Source: JAOZHU01 sp964632845 (lineage in GTDB: Archaea > Thermoproteota > Bathyarchaeia > Bathyarchaeales > Bathycorpusculaceae). From it: a DNA stretch of 64,000 nt. Every line of letters starts with the position of its first letter. Within the stretch, counting starts at the first letter, position 1. The stretch covers positions 1 through 64,000 of the forward strand of contig CAZWDU010000001.1 in assembly GCA_964632845.1 (NCBI GenBank), given 5' to 3'. Of this stretch, positions 7,499-15,993 are shown piece by piece. The position numbers and the translations under genes were made by a program. Below the pieces are notes generated by a model, which did not search any database, was not told the origin of the DNA, and saw only the letters and a program-made list of their open reading frames with translations.

Positions 7499-7912
7499 GT
7501 GAATAGACCTGTGAAAGTATTGGTTGTTTCCCTGTTAGTTTGCGTGATGGCGGTATCTGTTGGTTCAGTAGCAGCCATGAATGAATATCAAAATGGTGGC
7601 TTGGATCAAGTTCAGCTCAGAGAGCAGTTGCAAGATTGTAGTTGTTGTGAAGCTGAATCGATAGATGAACAGCAGCAAAACATGACACGAACGCAGACAC
7701 GAGAGCAGTTACAAGAGCAACTGAAAGATGGAAACTGCACTGAAACTGGGCCTCTGCAAGAAAGAATCCAAGACCGAATCCAAGAGCAGCTAAGCGAACA
7801 ACTTAGGGATGGAAGCTGCAGTGAAACCGGAAATGTGGAAGAGCCACTACAAGAGACGACACAAGAAAGAAACCAGCTGCAAGAACAATTTAGACACGGC
7901 TACACGGAATAA
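7499..7912 (+). CDS. secreted Gln/Glu-rich repeat protein
   Basis: From a GTG with a strong ribosome site (GGAGGTGAT, ending 5 bases before), the 137-residue product has a signal peptide (KVLVVSLLVCVMAVSVGSVA). A mature part follows, built of about four degenerate units of the form QEQLxEQLxDGxCxETG, for example REQLQEQLKDGNCTETG and QEQLSEQLRDGSCSETG. Each unit pairs a charged helix with a turn carrying one or two Cys. The role is unknown; the Cys could form disulfides or bind metal. It diverges from the membrane-bound regulator and shares the degenerate promoter element. Confidence 0.65.
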   Translation: MNRPVKVLVVSLLVCVMAVSVGSVAAMNEYQNGGLDQVQLREQLQDCSCCEAESIDEQQQNMTRTQTREQLQEQLKDGNCTETGPLQERIQDRIQEQLSEQLRDGSCSETGNVEEPLQETTQERNQLQEQFRHGYTE

Positions 7913-8090
7913 CTTGCCAACTTTAGCATGTGCTCGCTGGATTAGAGCCGAAAACATTTGAATATGAATCGGCTTGGCGTGCAGACCTTCCAATACTCAG
8001 GCCCTCCTTTTTTACAGCACGCTTATCATGTTTCCATTGCAGAAATGTTTTGGGATTCAGGATTGTGGAAAAAGGCTCTTATGCTCTAGG

Positions 8091-8375
8091 TTAGTCTTTT
8101 ATGGCTTCTATGAAGCTCATGACGTTCCACAGTTTAACCCGCGTGTAGGGCGGCATGTTCGGGTCCTGCAAAATCTCATCCAGAAGCGATATGGCGTTTG
8201 AAGCTCTCACAGCGGGAGTGTACTCGCCTGTCTGCAGTGCGTTCATAGCGTCTTTTGCAGCGCGCCTAATATTCCTCGGCGTCGTGCTGTCCTCTGAAAC
8301 TTCACCAAGCACAAACAGCGCTTGCTTGATTCTTTCCTCATACTCCTCAGCTTTCTTCTTCCGCACCATAACCAA
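8091..8375 (-). CDS. UPF0147 family protein
   Basis: A 94-residue, fully helical protein that matches the archaeal UPF0147 family. The diagnostic run is VSEDSTTPRNIRRAAKDAMN (residues 27-46), followed by the DPNMPPYTRVKLWNVMS segment (about residues 72-88). The family is found widely in archaea and its function is unknown. It diverges from the UPF0148-like zinc protein gene at 8443, and the two share a 67-base promoter region. Length is normal for the family. Confidence 0.9.
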   Translation of the reverse strand: MVMVRKKKAEEYEERIKQALFVLGEVSEDSTTPRNIRRAAKDAMNALQTGEYTPAVRASNAISLLDEILQDPNMPPYTRVKLWNVMSFIEAIKD

Positions 8376-8402
8376 CCACCTACCAATAGCGCAGTAATCA
8401 AG

Positions 8403-8410
8403 TTATATAA
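8403..8410 (+). promoter_or_regulatory. TATA box (TTATATAA)
   Basis: TTATATAA lies about 35 bases before the TTG start at 8443, which implies a transcript start near 8432 and a very short leader for the zinc-ribbon gene. Confidence 0.6.
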
Positions 8411-8442
8411 GCTTTGGTACGTATTTACTTTGGGGTTTTACA

Positions 8443-8802
8443 TTGCAGGAAAAAACAGGGGAAACACACATTAAACGCATGGCCAACCTGCTACGGCAGG
8501 GCACTACTTTGACTGAGTTGTCGTGTCCAGTTTGCGTTTCGCCGCTTTTTAGGTTGAAAGATGGCACGTTATGGTGCGCAAAATGCGAGAAAAAGGTTAT
8601 CGTGGTAAAGGAAGGCGAAGAAGCTGAGAAGGCAGCAGATGCCGCGTTTGATAAGCTTGAAGCCACACTTTTAGCAAAAGTGCAAGACCTGCAAAACAGG
8701 ATTCAGCAGACAGAGGATGTGGGGGAATTGCAGAAACTGAGCACTGCGCTTTCCGAATTGTTACACAACCTTGAAAAAGTTAAGAAGATGAAAAAGAGCT
8801 GA
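8443..8802 (+). CDS. Sjogren-autoantigen-like zinc protein (UPF0148 type)
   Basis: A 119-residue protein with a conserved helical lead (ANLLRQGTTLTELSCPVC) and one zinc ribbon formed by CPVC (about residues 28-31) and CAKC (about residues 46-49), then a helical C-terminus. This is the pattern of the archaeal UPF0148 / Sjogren's syndrome autoantigen 1 family, whose function is unknown. The start is a TTG at 8443; a later ATG (MANLLRQ) would still include the conserved part. A good TATA box at 8403 sits where expected for the TTG start. The next gene follows after 19 bases. Confidence 0.85.
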   Translation: MQEKTGETHIKRMANLLRQGTTLTELSCPVCVSPLFRLKDGTLWCAKCEKKVIVVKEGEEAEKAADAAFDKLEATLLAKVQDLQNRIQQTEDVGELQKLSTALSELLHNLEKVKKMKKS

Positions 8803-8821
8803 AAAGGGAACCTCGCGGAAA

Positions 8822-9331
8822 ATGCTTGGGTTTTACGAGAACTTCCCCGAAGGCATACACAAAATCGAAAATTTCACATCAGCCCTTCAAAGCAGGAAAC
8901 TCCAGCAACGACTAATCACTGTTCTCAGCGAAATAAACTGCAAAACATTCAGCTTCGAAGAAATCGCAAATCCAACGGTGCCTGAATGTACGATAATTTT
9001 TGAAGTAGGCATAGCCGACTCAGAAAGCTTCAACTACATAGACGCAGAAGAAACAAAAAGAGCATTGAACGCGTTAAAAAATGAGCCTTTCCGAGTGCTG
9101 GATTTTTTTTGCGCTGTACGCTACTACAAAACTAAAGCAGAAAAAAGAGCGCCTCTAAAATTTGATTATTACCTGATTCGCTTCACGTTCGGCAAAGATG
9201 TGGTACAGATGCGGCTTTTTCATGAGAGAGGTCCTAGATATATTTTGCCAGAAGACATGATCACTTTCATAGTTAAAGCCGTCAACCAGACATCAGCGAA
9301 AAAAATTCTGAAGCCAGTGGAACCCGATTAA
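8822..9331 (+). CDS. conserved archaeal protein, unknown
   Basis: The 169-residue soluble alpha/beta product has no family I recognise. It has no membrane segment, signal or Cys pair. The central part (EPFRVLDFFCAVRYYKTKAE) and the C-terminal EDMITFIVKAVNQ look well structured. It follows the UPF0148-like gene by 19 bases, so the two are probably one transcript, and it overlaps the convergent thymidylate kinase gene by 4 bases. Confidence 0.65.
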   Translation: MLGFYENFPEGIHKIENFTSALQSRKLQQRLITVLSEINCKTFSFEEIANPTVPECTIIFEVGIADSESFNYIDAEETKRALNALKNEPFRVLDFFCAVRYYKTKAEKRAPLKFDYYLIRFTFGKDVVQMRLFHERGPRYILPEDMITFIVKAVNQTSAKKILKPVEPD

Positions 9332-9942
9332 CGACGTGTTTTCAGGAAGTTCAGTACGAGAGCAAAGAGTTCAGCGGCAACCTCGCCTTTAGGCTTGTTG
9401 CCGTCAATTCTGACAAGTTCGCCCTTCTCCACAAACTCCAAGTAGATTTCGCGCACTTTTTGTTGCGTTTCAAAGTTTTCCATCACAGATCTCACGGGCT
9501 TCAGTCGTCGTATAACAATTTTCGGGTCAACATCTATAAAAACCGCGAGGTCAGCGCGAAGCGCGTGCTTGTTTATTTTTTCGATCCAGTCTAAGCTGAG
9601 TCCAGTTGCGCCTTGGTACGATAGAGATGAATAAATGTAGCGGTCAGAAATCACTATTTTTCCTCGGCGAAGGGCTGGGAGCACCTCGTTTTCCACGTGT
9701 TCCACGCGGTCTGCAGCGAACAGCAAGGCTTCGGCAACACTTGAAAAGCGCTTTTCACCGTACAAGTAGCGTTTTCTGATGAAGGTGCCGATTTTGCCGC
9801 GGCTAGGTTCAGCTGTGTAAACCGCGTTATAGTTTCTCCACAGCTTCTTCGCGAGGAGTTTTGCATGCGTGGTTTTTCCGCAACCATCCAACCCCTCAAT
9901 GCAGATAAAAGCGCCTTGGTCGTTCACTTTCTCGTTCTCCAA
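9328..9942 (-). CDS. tmk: thymidylate kinase
   Basis: The 204-residue enzyme phosphorylates dTMP to dTDP with ATP for DNA synthesis. It has the P-loop FICIEGLDGCGKTTHAKLLA (residues 12-31), the DRYIYSSLSYQGA motif (about residues 99-111) that holds the nucleotide, and the VFIDVDPKIVIRRL segment leading to the lid. Length is normal for the family. The gene converges on 8822-9331 with a 4-base overlap and diverges from the HD hydrolase gene, another nucleotide enzyme. Confidence 0.93.
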   Translation of the reverse strand: MENEKVNDQGAFICIEGLDGCGKTTHAKLLAKKLWRNYNAVYTAEPSRGKIGTFIRKRYLYGEKRFSSVAEALLFAADRVEHVENEVLPALRRGKIVISDRYIYSSLSYQGATGLSLDWIEKINKHALRADLAVFIDVDPKIVIRRLKPVRSVMENFETQQKVREIYLEFVEKGELVRIDGNKPKGEVAAELFALVLNFLKTRR

Positions 9943-9980
9943 CCCAGCGTTTAGCGTTACACATTATTAAGGAGACACCT

Positions 9981-9988
9981 AAATATAA
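9981..9988 (+). promoter_or_regulatory. TATA box (AAATATAA)
   Basis: AAATATAA at this place predicts transcription from about 10007, between the TTG at 10001 and the ATG at 10019 of the HD-domain gene, so it supports the ATG start. Confidence 0.5.
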
Positions 9989-10018
9989 CTTGACAAACCG
10001 TTGTGGAGCGGCTTCGAA

Positions 10019-11299
10019 ATGCCAAAAGCGTATTGGGGAGAAATTAAGGATCCAGTACACGGGTACGTGTACATAACCGAGAACGAGAAGCAGCTTATTG
10101 ATTCGTATCCGATGCAGCGGCTGCGGCGACTGCGACAGCTGGCAGGTTCAGAATATGTGTATCCCGGCGCTAACCACACGCGTTTTGAGCATTGTGTTGG
10201 CGTTATGTACTTGGCGGGCAAAGTGGTTGAGAATCCCAATGTTTCCCGCATAGTGAGCGATGACGAAGCTGACATGGTTCGCGTTGCAGGTTTGCTTCAT
10301 GATGTGGGGCATGGTCCTTTCTCACATGTTTTTGAGCAGTTGCTGATAAGGGATTTGGATAAGACGCATGAGGATATCACATCGTGGATTGTTGAAAAAA
10401 GTGAGTTAGGTGACAAAATAGCAGCAATGGGTTACGCGCCAGCGGAAATGGCTAAACTTGCTGTTGGCAAGCTACATAAGAAGGGAAAGGCGTTTTTAGA
10501 CCAAGTAATAAGTAGTGCTGTTGATGTGGATAAACAGGATTTTATTGTGCGGGACACGTTTCACACTGGCGCCGAGTACGGGTTCATCGACGTGTTCAGG
10601 TTGATTCACGCTTTGGATGTATTGGATGAGAATTTAGCTGTAGAGCTTGGCGCATTATCAGCGCTTGAATCTTTCATAATCGCCCGTATCGAATCTTTCA
10701 AAAGCATCTATTTTCACCGTGTGGGCAGGGCTGCGCAGATTATGCTGGCGACCGCCATGGAGAAGGCAAACAAGGAACTTGGATTAACTACATTCGAAAC
10801 TCCCGAAGAATACTTGGCTATGGATGATTATACGGTTTGGACGGCCTTGAAGAACTGTGAGAAGTCACGCGCGATAATTGGGAATTTGGAGCGGCGCAGG
10901 ATGTTGAAGTGTGCTTACGAGAGGACTTTTTACGAGAAAGACACGATGATATCGAACATTTTTGGGCGTGAAGCTTACAGGCAGCAGGTGCAGACTGAAA
11001 TAGCGCGTGAGGCGGGCGTGAAGGTGGATGCGGTGGTGATTGATGTGCCCACTGTTCCTTCTGTGCCGTATCATCATTCTGCGCTGATGGAGTCTATGGA
11101 GATTCCAGTTTTCAGCAAGACGCAGGCGGGCGCTAAAACGCTTCATCGGTTAAGTGAGATTTCGAAGATTTTTGAAACCTTGAAGGGCTTTATTAACATA
11201 ATGCGGGTTTACACGGACTCTGAGAACCGCGAGAAAGTTGAGAAAGCCACAGCGAAGATTCTGGGAAAGATCCCCTCGACAGCCAAGATTTCCTATTGA
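10019..11299 (+). CDS. HD-domain phosphohydrolase (COG1078, dGTPase-like)
   Basis: About 426 residues. The HD-domain metal ligands are present: H in NHTRFEHCVGV (about residue 51), HD in LLHDVGHGPFSHVFEQL (about residues 94-110), and a downstream DVDKQDFIVRD. This is the SAMHD1/dGTPase-like COG1078 group, metal-dependent hydrolases thought to act on dNTPs. The C-terminal 150 residues are helical and conserved in the group. The upstream TTG at 10001 would add six residues, but the TATA position favours the ATG. The substrate is inferred from family only. Confidence 0.88.
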   Translation: MPKAYWGEIKDPVHGYVYITENEKQLIDSYPMQRLRRLRQLAGSEYVYPGANHTRFEHCVGVMYLAGKVVENPNVSRIVSDDEADMVRVAGLLHDVGHGPFSHVFEQLLIRDLDKTHEDITSWIVEKSELGDKIAAMGYAPAEMAKLAVGKLHKKGKAFLDQVISSAVDVDKQDFIVRDTFHTGAEYGFIDVFRLIHALDVLDENLAVELGALSALESFIIARIESFKSIYFHRVGRAAQIMLATAMEKANKELGLTTFETPEEYLAMDDYTVWTALKNCEKSRAIIGNLERRRMLKCAYERTFYEKDTMISNIFGREAYRQQVQTEIAREAGVKVDAVVIDVPTVPSVPYHHSALMESMEIPVFSKTQAGAKTLHRLSEISKIFETLKGFINIMRVYTDSENREKVEKATAKILGKIPSTAKISY

Positions 11300-11394
11300 A
11301 AAGCTTGTGCGACCAGTGGAAATTTTTAAGTCATGTTTAAAGCGAGGAAGCCTATAGAATCCACAGTGTAGTCTACAGAAAGGAGGCGGGCCGC

Positions 11395-11931
11395 ATGAAA
11401 AAAGGCGCTAAAGGCGCGAAGAGCTCTGCTGAAAAAAAGAAAATCATCAAAGTCACCATTCAGGAGAATCAGGAACCTGACACGCTGTTTTCTCAAAAGG
11501 ACATAAGAAAAGTTGTCATGGAGTTCGTTTCCGCGTGGATACGCGGCGACATCACCATTCGCTTCCCCACGGCTGCCGAGTTAAGCAAGAAAACGCCGCT
11601 GAGCATAGCTTTTCCTGTGGACCCGTCAGTGAACGCAGAGTTAAAAATCAAAGAGCACTACGTGGATTTGTTGTCTGTCTGCGCGGGAACCAAGCAGGCA
11701 ACAGCAGCGGAACGGGAACAGGCTATCACCGAGGTTTTCAGGATGCTGCTGATGTTCCGCTCTGCAAACCGTATAGAAGGCAAAATATTGTCCAGCGATT
11801 TGGAAAAACGTGTTGAACAGCTGGAGAAGACGGTGCAGTCAAACAACAAGCTGGTAGAGCAGATAACAGTGTTTTTGTTCAAGCGCAAAAAGAAGCCCCG
11901 CAAGCACAGTTCACCAGCTAAAAAAGGGTAA
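11395..11931 (+). CDS. conserved protein, unknown, with basic ends
   Basis: A 178-residue product with a Lys/Ala-rich start, a globular middle (residues 30-130) and a coiled coil (LEKRVEQLEKTVQSNNKLVE, about residues 140-159), ending in a very basic tail (FKRKKKPRKHSS). The ribosome site AGGAGG sits 9 bases before the ATG, stronger than usual here. Basic ends suggest nucleic-acid or ribosome association, but I cannot name the family. tRNA-Glu follows 50 bases downstream on the same strand. Confidence 0.65.
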   Translation: MKKGAKGAKSSAEKKKIIKVTIQENQEPDTLFSQKDIRKVVMEFVSAWIRGDITIRFPTAAELSKKTPLSIAFPVDPSVNAELKIKEHYVDLLSVCAGTKQATAAEREQAITEVFRMLLMFRSANRIEGKILSSDLEKRVEQLEKTVQSNNKLVEQITVFLFKRKKKPRKHSSPAKKG

Positions 11932-11981
11932 GGTTTATTCGAGTGGACAAGCATTTTGCAGTGTACTCTTAAAAAAGAGAG

Positions 11982-12059
11982 GCTCCGGTAGTATAGTCCG
12001 GTCAAGTATTCCGGCCTTTCGAGCCGAAGACCCGGGTCCGAATCCCGGCCGGAGCACCA
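11982..12059 (+). tRNA. tRNA-Glu (anticodon TTC), CCA encoded
   Basis: The seven-base acceptor stem GCTCCGG/CCGGAGC pairs perfectly. The anticodon loop CTTTCGA gives TTC (12018-12020), reading Glu codons. The T arm is CCGGG/CCCGG with loop TCCGAAT, and CCA is encoded at 12057-12059. The D stem is weak (GTAT/GTAT with two wobble pairs) and the outermost anticodon-stem pair is a C-A mismatch. There is no intron. Confidence 0.95.
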
Positions 12060-12102
12060 ACAATTTCTGGCTGTGCTTAGTTGCGGAGTAATGAGTGCTG
12101 GG

Positions 12103-12879
12103 TCAATAGCACAGTTGGGTAAGCAAAAGCAATAATAGCAGCGCTACTATGACCGCTGCGGCTATAATCAAGCCTATGAAGTCGTTTCTGTTTTCTGTCC
12201 TTGTTTTTCCTTTTCTTTTCCACTGCACAACATCATATGTTACTGGTATAATTGCGATTATGGCGCAGAGCATGATTATTTCTTCGCGGCCCCTTAAGCT
12301 GCTCCAGAAGCTTTTTGCGTCTATTTGCGCGGCTATTTCTTCCAAGCTTTCTTCTGGCTCGTTTGACAGGAACTTCTGAATGTACGCTTTTTGGCTTAGA
12401 AGGTATGCATCGTTAACGGTGATGCTTTTTCCCTGAAACTCTATCGGGATACTCCAGTCTTTTTCGCCGCTTGCCAAGTATGAGTCAACTTGTGACTCGA
12501 TGGTTCCGAACCAGCTTGGCGCAAAAAGGCCGATTCCGCCATACCAGTGCGCGGGGCAACTGGCATCCTGCAAAAGATGCGTTGCAGCACCCAGTAACTT
12601 TGGGTCGCTGTGTCCTTCCGCGTAGTATTTTTTAAGGTAGTATTTTGCGACCAGCCTTGCCATGCCGTCTGTCTTGTTGTCATAGCAGACATGGTATTGA
12701 AAACCGCCGTAGGGGTAGCTTTTCTGGAAATCATCTGTATCCGCGATTCCGCAGTCTATGTTGTAGTCGTCGGGGCACATGTAATCGTGGGTAGCGCCTG
12801 TCCACGCCATCACGGTGGAGGGCAGTAGCGCTGTGGCGATTAAAAAGGTGAACACTATCAGTGCAGCTTTTGTTTTCAC
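12103..12879 (-). CDS. secreted, membrane-tethered zinc phospholipase C / P1-nuclease-like protein
   Basis: The 258-residue product has a signal peptide ending at VMA, so the mature chain would begin with WTGATHDYM. An N-terminal Trp whose amino group binds zinc is the mark of the PLC/S1-P1 nuclease fold. The second metal motif is HLLQDASCPAHWYGG (residues 107-121), matching the H-x3-D-x4-H pattern of that fold. Two membrane helices near the C-terminus (about residues 201-215 and 235-256) anchor it. It probably cleaves a phospholipid or phosphodiester outside the cell (inference). Stands alone, 43 bases past tRNA-Glu and convergent with it. Confidence 0.75.
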   Translation of the reverse strand: MKTKAALIVFTFLIATALLPSTVMAWTGATHDYMCPDDYNIDCGIADTDDFQKSYPYGGFQYHVCYDNKTDGMARLVAKYYLKKYYAEGHSDPKLLGAATHLLQDASCPAHWYGGIGLFAPSWFGTIESQVDSYLASGEKDWSIPIEFQGKSITVNDAYLLSQKAYIQKFLSNEPEESLEEIAAQIDAKSFWSSLRGREEIIMLCAIIAIIPVTYDVVQWKRKGKTRTENRNDFIGLIIAAAVIVALLLLLLLTQLCY

Positions 12880-13155
12880 TTCACGTCAACTCTGCCTTTT
12901 CTTGCTTCTCATTGGCTGTGTGTATAAATAGGTTTTATGAATTATGAATCTCTCCAAAATCTAGAGCTTCGCTGAATGCACCGTTTTTTTAGTGACTGAA
13001 AATGACGCTTAATTCCTGTTTTGTAGCGGGCAAAACGCTCTTTTCGCGCTTGTGTTGCGCTAAGCATGCCTGTTTTCAGAAAACAGCGGCATAACAAGCT
13101 TTTTTTATTGCCCTGCGATAATCAAAGAGGATTAACAATCAGGAGATTTTTGGGT

Positions 13156-13965
13156 ATGCTAAAAAAAACACGGAAACTGAAACCGTTGGCGGAACTTGTT
13201 TCTTTGCGCGGAAAAACAGCGTTAATCACGGGTGCCGCGTCAGGCATCGGTAAGGCGATGGCGTACAGATTTGCAGAGGCAGGCGCAGACTTGGAGCTTG
13301 TGGACATCAGCGAGGAGAAACTGAAAGCCACTCAAAATGAACTTGCAGAGTTAAACGTGAACATAAGCACTTACAAGGTGGATTTGGGCAAAAAACCAGA
13401 AATAGACCAGTTGTGGAGCAAACTGCAGGGAAAAGAGCCAGACATTCTCGTGAACAACGCAGGCATATACCCAATGAAGAACTTTCTGGAGTTGGATGCA
13501 GCTTTCTTGAAGAACGTCATGGACATCAATTTGAACTCGACTTTGTGGATGTGCCAACAAATGCTGAAAGCCCGCCTCAAACAGGGCGGAGTAATAATTA
13601 ACGTGGGCTCAGTCGAAGCGGTTATGCCGTTTAAAGAGGACTTGGTGTCCTACGGCATAAGCAAAGTAGGCGTCATCATACTCACGCGGGCGTTAGCCGC
13701 GGAATACGGCAGGCACGGCTTCAGAATAAACGCTCTTGTGCCAGGTGGCGTTTTTACTCCTGGAACAAAGAAACTGGCAAAGGAAGTGCTCAAGTTCAAT
13801 GTCGGCATTATCCAGTCTGGCTTGGAGTACAGGCAGCGGTTGCCGATGGGCAGGCTGGGCAAACCTGACGAGGTTGCGTGTATGGCTTTGGTTCTTGCAA
13901 GCGACTTGTCAAGCTATGTGCATGGTGCGCTCATTGCTGTTGACGGCGGCTTCCTCTCCGCATAG
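13156..13965 (+). CDS. short-chain dehydrogenase/reductase
   Basis: A 269-residue classical SDR. The NAD(P) motif TALITGAASGIGKAMAYRF lies at about residues 23-41, NNAG near 100, and the catalytic triad of Ser (NVGSVEAV), Tyr and Lys (YGISK) about 20-35 residues apart, then a C-terminal VDGGFLSA. An acid in VDISEEKL after the second strand favours NAD over NADP. The substrate is unknown. I use the ATG at 13156 (MLKKTRK) because it has a purine-rich site GGAG before it; the frame is open from 13066. A weak relative of the GAAACG dyad lies at 13032-13045. Confidence 0.88.
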   Translation: MLKKTRKLKPLAELVSLRGKTALITGAASGIGKAMAYRFAEAGADLELVDISEEKLKATQNELAELNVNISTYKVDLGKKPEIDQLWSKLQGKEPDILVNNAGIYPMKNFLELDAAFLKNVMDINLNSTLWMCQQMLKARLKQGGVIINVGSVEAVMPFKEDLVSYGISKVGVIILTRALAAEYGRHGFRINALVPGGVFTPGTKKLAKEVLKFNVGIIQSGLEYRQRLPMGRLGKPDEVACMALVLASDLSSYVHGALIAVDGGFLSA

Positions 13966-14072
13966 CCTCTACCAGGGAACAAGCGGTTGAGGGCATTCGC
14001 TCCTCGTGAGCAAAGAGCAGCCTTTTATACGTATCCTGCCGATAGGTTTCTGTGAAACTGCGGGGAGTCTGA

Positions 14073-14654
14073 ATGGTTGCAAAATACGGCATGCTTGAAG
14101 CAATGGAGCATTACGTGGAGCATTTTGCTGGAAAAACAGTAGCCGCGAAGGTGATGGCAGGTAGCGAGCAGATAACTGCGAAAACTGACCAAAGAAAAAT
14201 TGCTGAATGGATCAAGAATGCTATGGCGACGCTGGATGCGTCAGTTGACGAGCAAAGTCGTGTGCAGATAATGCAGAACTGCGGTTACAACTGCGCCAAA
14301 AAGAACAGCAAAGTGATAGAACGAGCGGTGGCGAGACGCAAGAAATACGCGAGCATAAACGAATTTCTAGCGGCTGAACAGCAGAAGCCAATGAAAGGCA
14401 CAAGACTTGCCCAAGAAGGCAACATCCTATACCAATTCTACACGCCTCAAGCATTCACTAGACCCATGCGATGCTACTGCGGCTTACTCCGAGGTCTCCC
14501 AAACGACGAGTCGGTGTCAAAAACATACTGCAACTGCGCCAAAGGCTTCGTAGAAAAGTACTGGGAAAACGTCCTCGAAAAACCCGTAAAAATTGACCTG
14601 CTACAATCAGTCGTAGCTGGAGACAAAGAATGCAAATTCGCAATCCACCTATAA
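14073..14654 (+). CDS. Cys-rich conserved protein (DUF6144-like)
   Basis: The 193-residue protein has many conserved Cys: CGYNCAKK (about residues 69-76) and, near the C-terminus, CYCGLLRG and YCNCAKGFVEKYW, then a closing ECKFAIHL. The last third resembles the 4-vinyl-reductase (V4R) fold, which binds small molecules or metals. This layout matches the DUF6144 family as I remember it; function unknown. It has a promoter-proximal position 107 bases after the SDR gene and is followed by a 330-base stretch without genes. Confidence 0.65.
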   Translation: MVAKYGMLEAMEHYVEHFAGKTVAAKVMAGSEQITAKTDQRKIAEWIKNAMATLDASVDEQSRVQIMQNCGYNCAKKNSKVIERAVARRKKYASINEFLAAEQQKPMKGTRLAQEGNILYQFYTPQAFTRPMRCYCGLLRGLPNDESVSKTYCNCAKGFVEKYWENVLEKPVKIDLLQSVVAGDKECKFAIHL

Positions 14655-14984
14655 ACCACCACACAATTTTCCAGCAAAACCCCTGACAGGAAGCAACCTG
14701 CCTGACCCACGTTAGAGTATAAGAAAGGAGAATAGCTTTTTCCAAGCAACAGTTCCATGACACAATTGAATAGCCATTAATAACTGAAAATTGTTAATTT
14801 AATTTTGTTAACTACGCGACAACCAATGCATAACCGAACAACACAAACTTGCATCTCAACGCAAATCCCCAATAACTTACTATACCCAAACAAAAGGTTT
14901 ATTGAGCAGCTTAGAAACTTACAGATATACCCATTCCGCATTGCTTGCATCTAATGGCAAAACGGAAATTTGGATGAAATTGAA
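14655..14984. other. intergenic region before the csl4 operon
   Basis: About 330 AT-rich bases without a supportable gene. It holds an A/T-rich near-dyad around 14788-14813 and a TATA-like ACAGATATAC (14921-14930) placed to drive csl4. I see no RNA gene in it. Confidence 0.5.
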
Positions 14985-15554
14985 ATGTCTGAACAAAAAA
15001 GCGGCAACGTAGTTTTACCCGGAGAACGCCTAGGCGTAATCGAAGAATTCCTCCCGGACTCTGGAACATACGTAAAAGACGGCGTAATCTACTCCAAAAT
15101 TGTTGGTCGCGCGTTAATGGATTTACTGCACAAACGCGTCTCTGTTTACCCGCTGATTAATGGGGCGGTTGTTCCACAGGTTTCAGGCACGGTTGTGGGA
15201 CAAGTTGGTAACGCTCAGTCTGACAATGTCTTAGTGCGCATTTTCAAAATAGGCTCTAAGAAGCTTTCAGGCGTTTTCACAGGTATCCTCCACATTTCTG
15301 ATGTGCAGGAGCGGTATGTTGACTCCATGAATGATGTGTGCAAACCAGGTGACATTATGCGGGCTAAAGTCATAAGTGAAAAGAACCAAGTCTATCACTT
15401 ATCCACTAATGATAAGGGTTTAGGTGTGGTTTACGCGTTTTGTTCTCGTTGTGGGCAGTTGCTTGAGCCGAAAGGGTATGGGATGCGGTGCATTAAATGC
15501 GGTCATGTTGAAAGGCGTAAGACTGCGGTAGATTATGGGCGAGAGGAAATCTAA
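14985..15554 (+). CDS. csl4: exosome subunit Csl4
   Basis: A 189-residue RNA-binding cap subunit of the archaeal exosome. An N-terminal domain (VVLPGERLGVIEEFLPDSGT) is followed by an S1 RNA-binding domain (about residues 65-140) and a C-terminal zinc ribbon made by CSRCGQLLE and CIKCGHVE. Csl4 binds the RNase PH ring and helps recruit substrates and DnaG. An upstream TTG at 14970 would add five residues. rpoL begins 20 bases downstream, the common archaeal arrangement. Confidence 0.93.
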   Translation: MSEQKSGNVVLPGERLGVIEEFLPDSGTYVKDGVIYSKIVGRALMDLLHKRVSVYPLINGAVVPQVSGTVVGQVGNAQSDNVLVRIFKIGSKKLSGVFTGILHISDVQERYVDSMNDVCKPGDIMRAKVISEKNQVYHLSTNDKGLGVVYAFCSRCGQLLEPKGYGMRCIKCGHVERRKTAVDYGREEI

Positions 15555-15574
15555 CTGAAAGGGGAGAGTTAAAA

Positions 15575-15856
15575 ATGAAAGTTAAAGTGTTGAAGAAAGC
15601 GGAGAACGAGTTGAAAATTGAGATTGAAGGCGCAGGTCACGGTTTGTGCAATCTGCTGCAAAAAAAGCTTTTAGAGGATAAAAGTGTGGATATGGCTGGT
15701 TATGACATCCCTCATCCGTTGGTGTCGAACCCTGTGATTTATGTGCGGATGAAAGGCGCTGCAAAACCTGAAGCTGCCTTGAAGAGGGCAGCTGAAAAAG
15801 CCCGCGAAGCCAACGAAGCCTTCAGTAAGGAACTGGACAAAGCTCTCAAAGCCTAG
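15575..15856 (+). CDS. rpoL: DNA-directed RNA polymerase subunit L
   Basis: A 93-residue homologue of eukaryotic Rpb11/RPC19. The family core is visible: LKIEIEGAGHGLCNLLQKKL (residues 12-31), then ISNPVIYV-like SNPVIYVRMKG in the middle, and a C-terminal helix of alternating Ala, Glu and Lys. Subunit L pairs with subunit D to start assembly of the polymerase. It sits 20 bases after csl4 with a GGGGAGAG site before the ATG. Confidence 0.95.
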   Translation: MKVKVLKKAENELKIEIEGAGHGLCNLLQKKLLEDKSVDMAGYDIPHPLVSNPVIYVRMKGAAKPEAALKRAAEKAREANEAFSKELDKALKA

Positions 15857-15946
15857 AAACGGCGTCTTCAAGTTTTCACACGTTTCTGAAATTTATTTTC
15901 TGGCGCATTAATGTTTTCTGCGCGTTTTCTTTTTGTTTTATTAAAA

Positions 15947-15956
15947 CTTTATAATG
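15947..15956 (+). promoter_or_regulatory. TATA box (CTTTATAATG) before the DUF99 gene
   Basis: CTTTATAATG predicts a transcript start near 15974, about 20 bases before the TTG start at 15994. Confidence 0.5.
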
Positions 15957-15993
15957 CCTTTTTAGAATAGTCTTCGGTTGTTGATGAACTGTT

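Noticed and set aside
13032..13045. AAAACGCTCTTTTC, a possible fourth copy of the GAAACG dyad, upstream of the SDR gene.
   Set aside because: Only 12 of 14 bases match, the dyad is weakened, and the second part (GTCCCTTAAG) is absent; the SDR is not exported.
14788..14813. Near-dyad of A/T bases (TTGTTAATTTAATTTTGTTAAC) considered as a replication origin box.
   Set aside because: No ORB-like G-rich element and no Cdc6/Orc1 gene in the window; low-complexity A/T DNA gives such near-dyads by chance.
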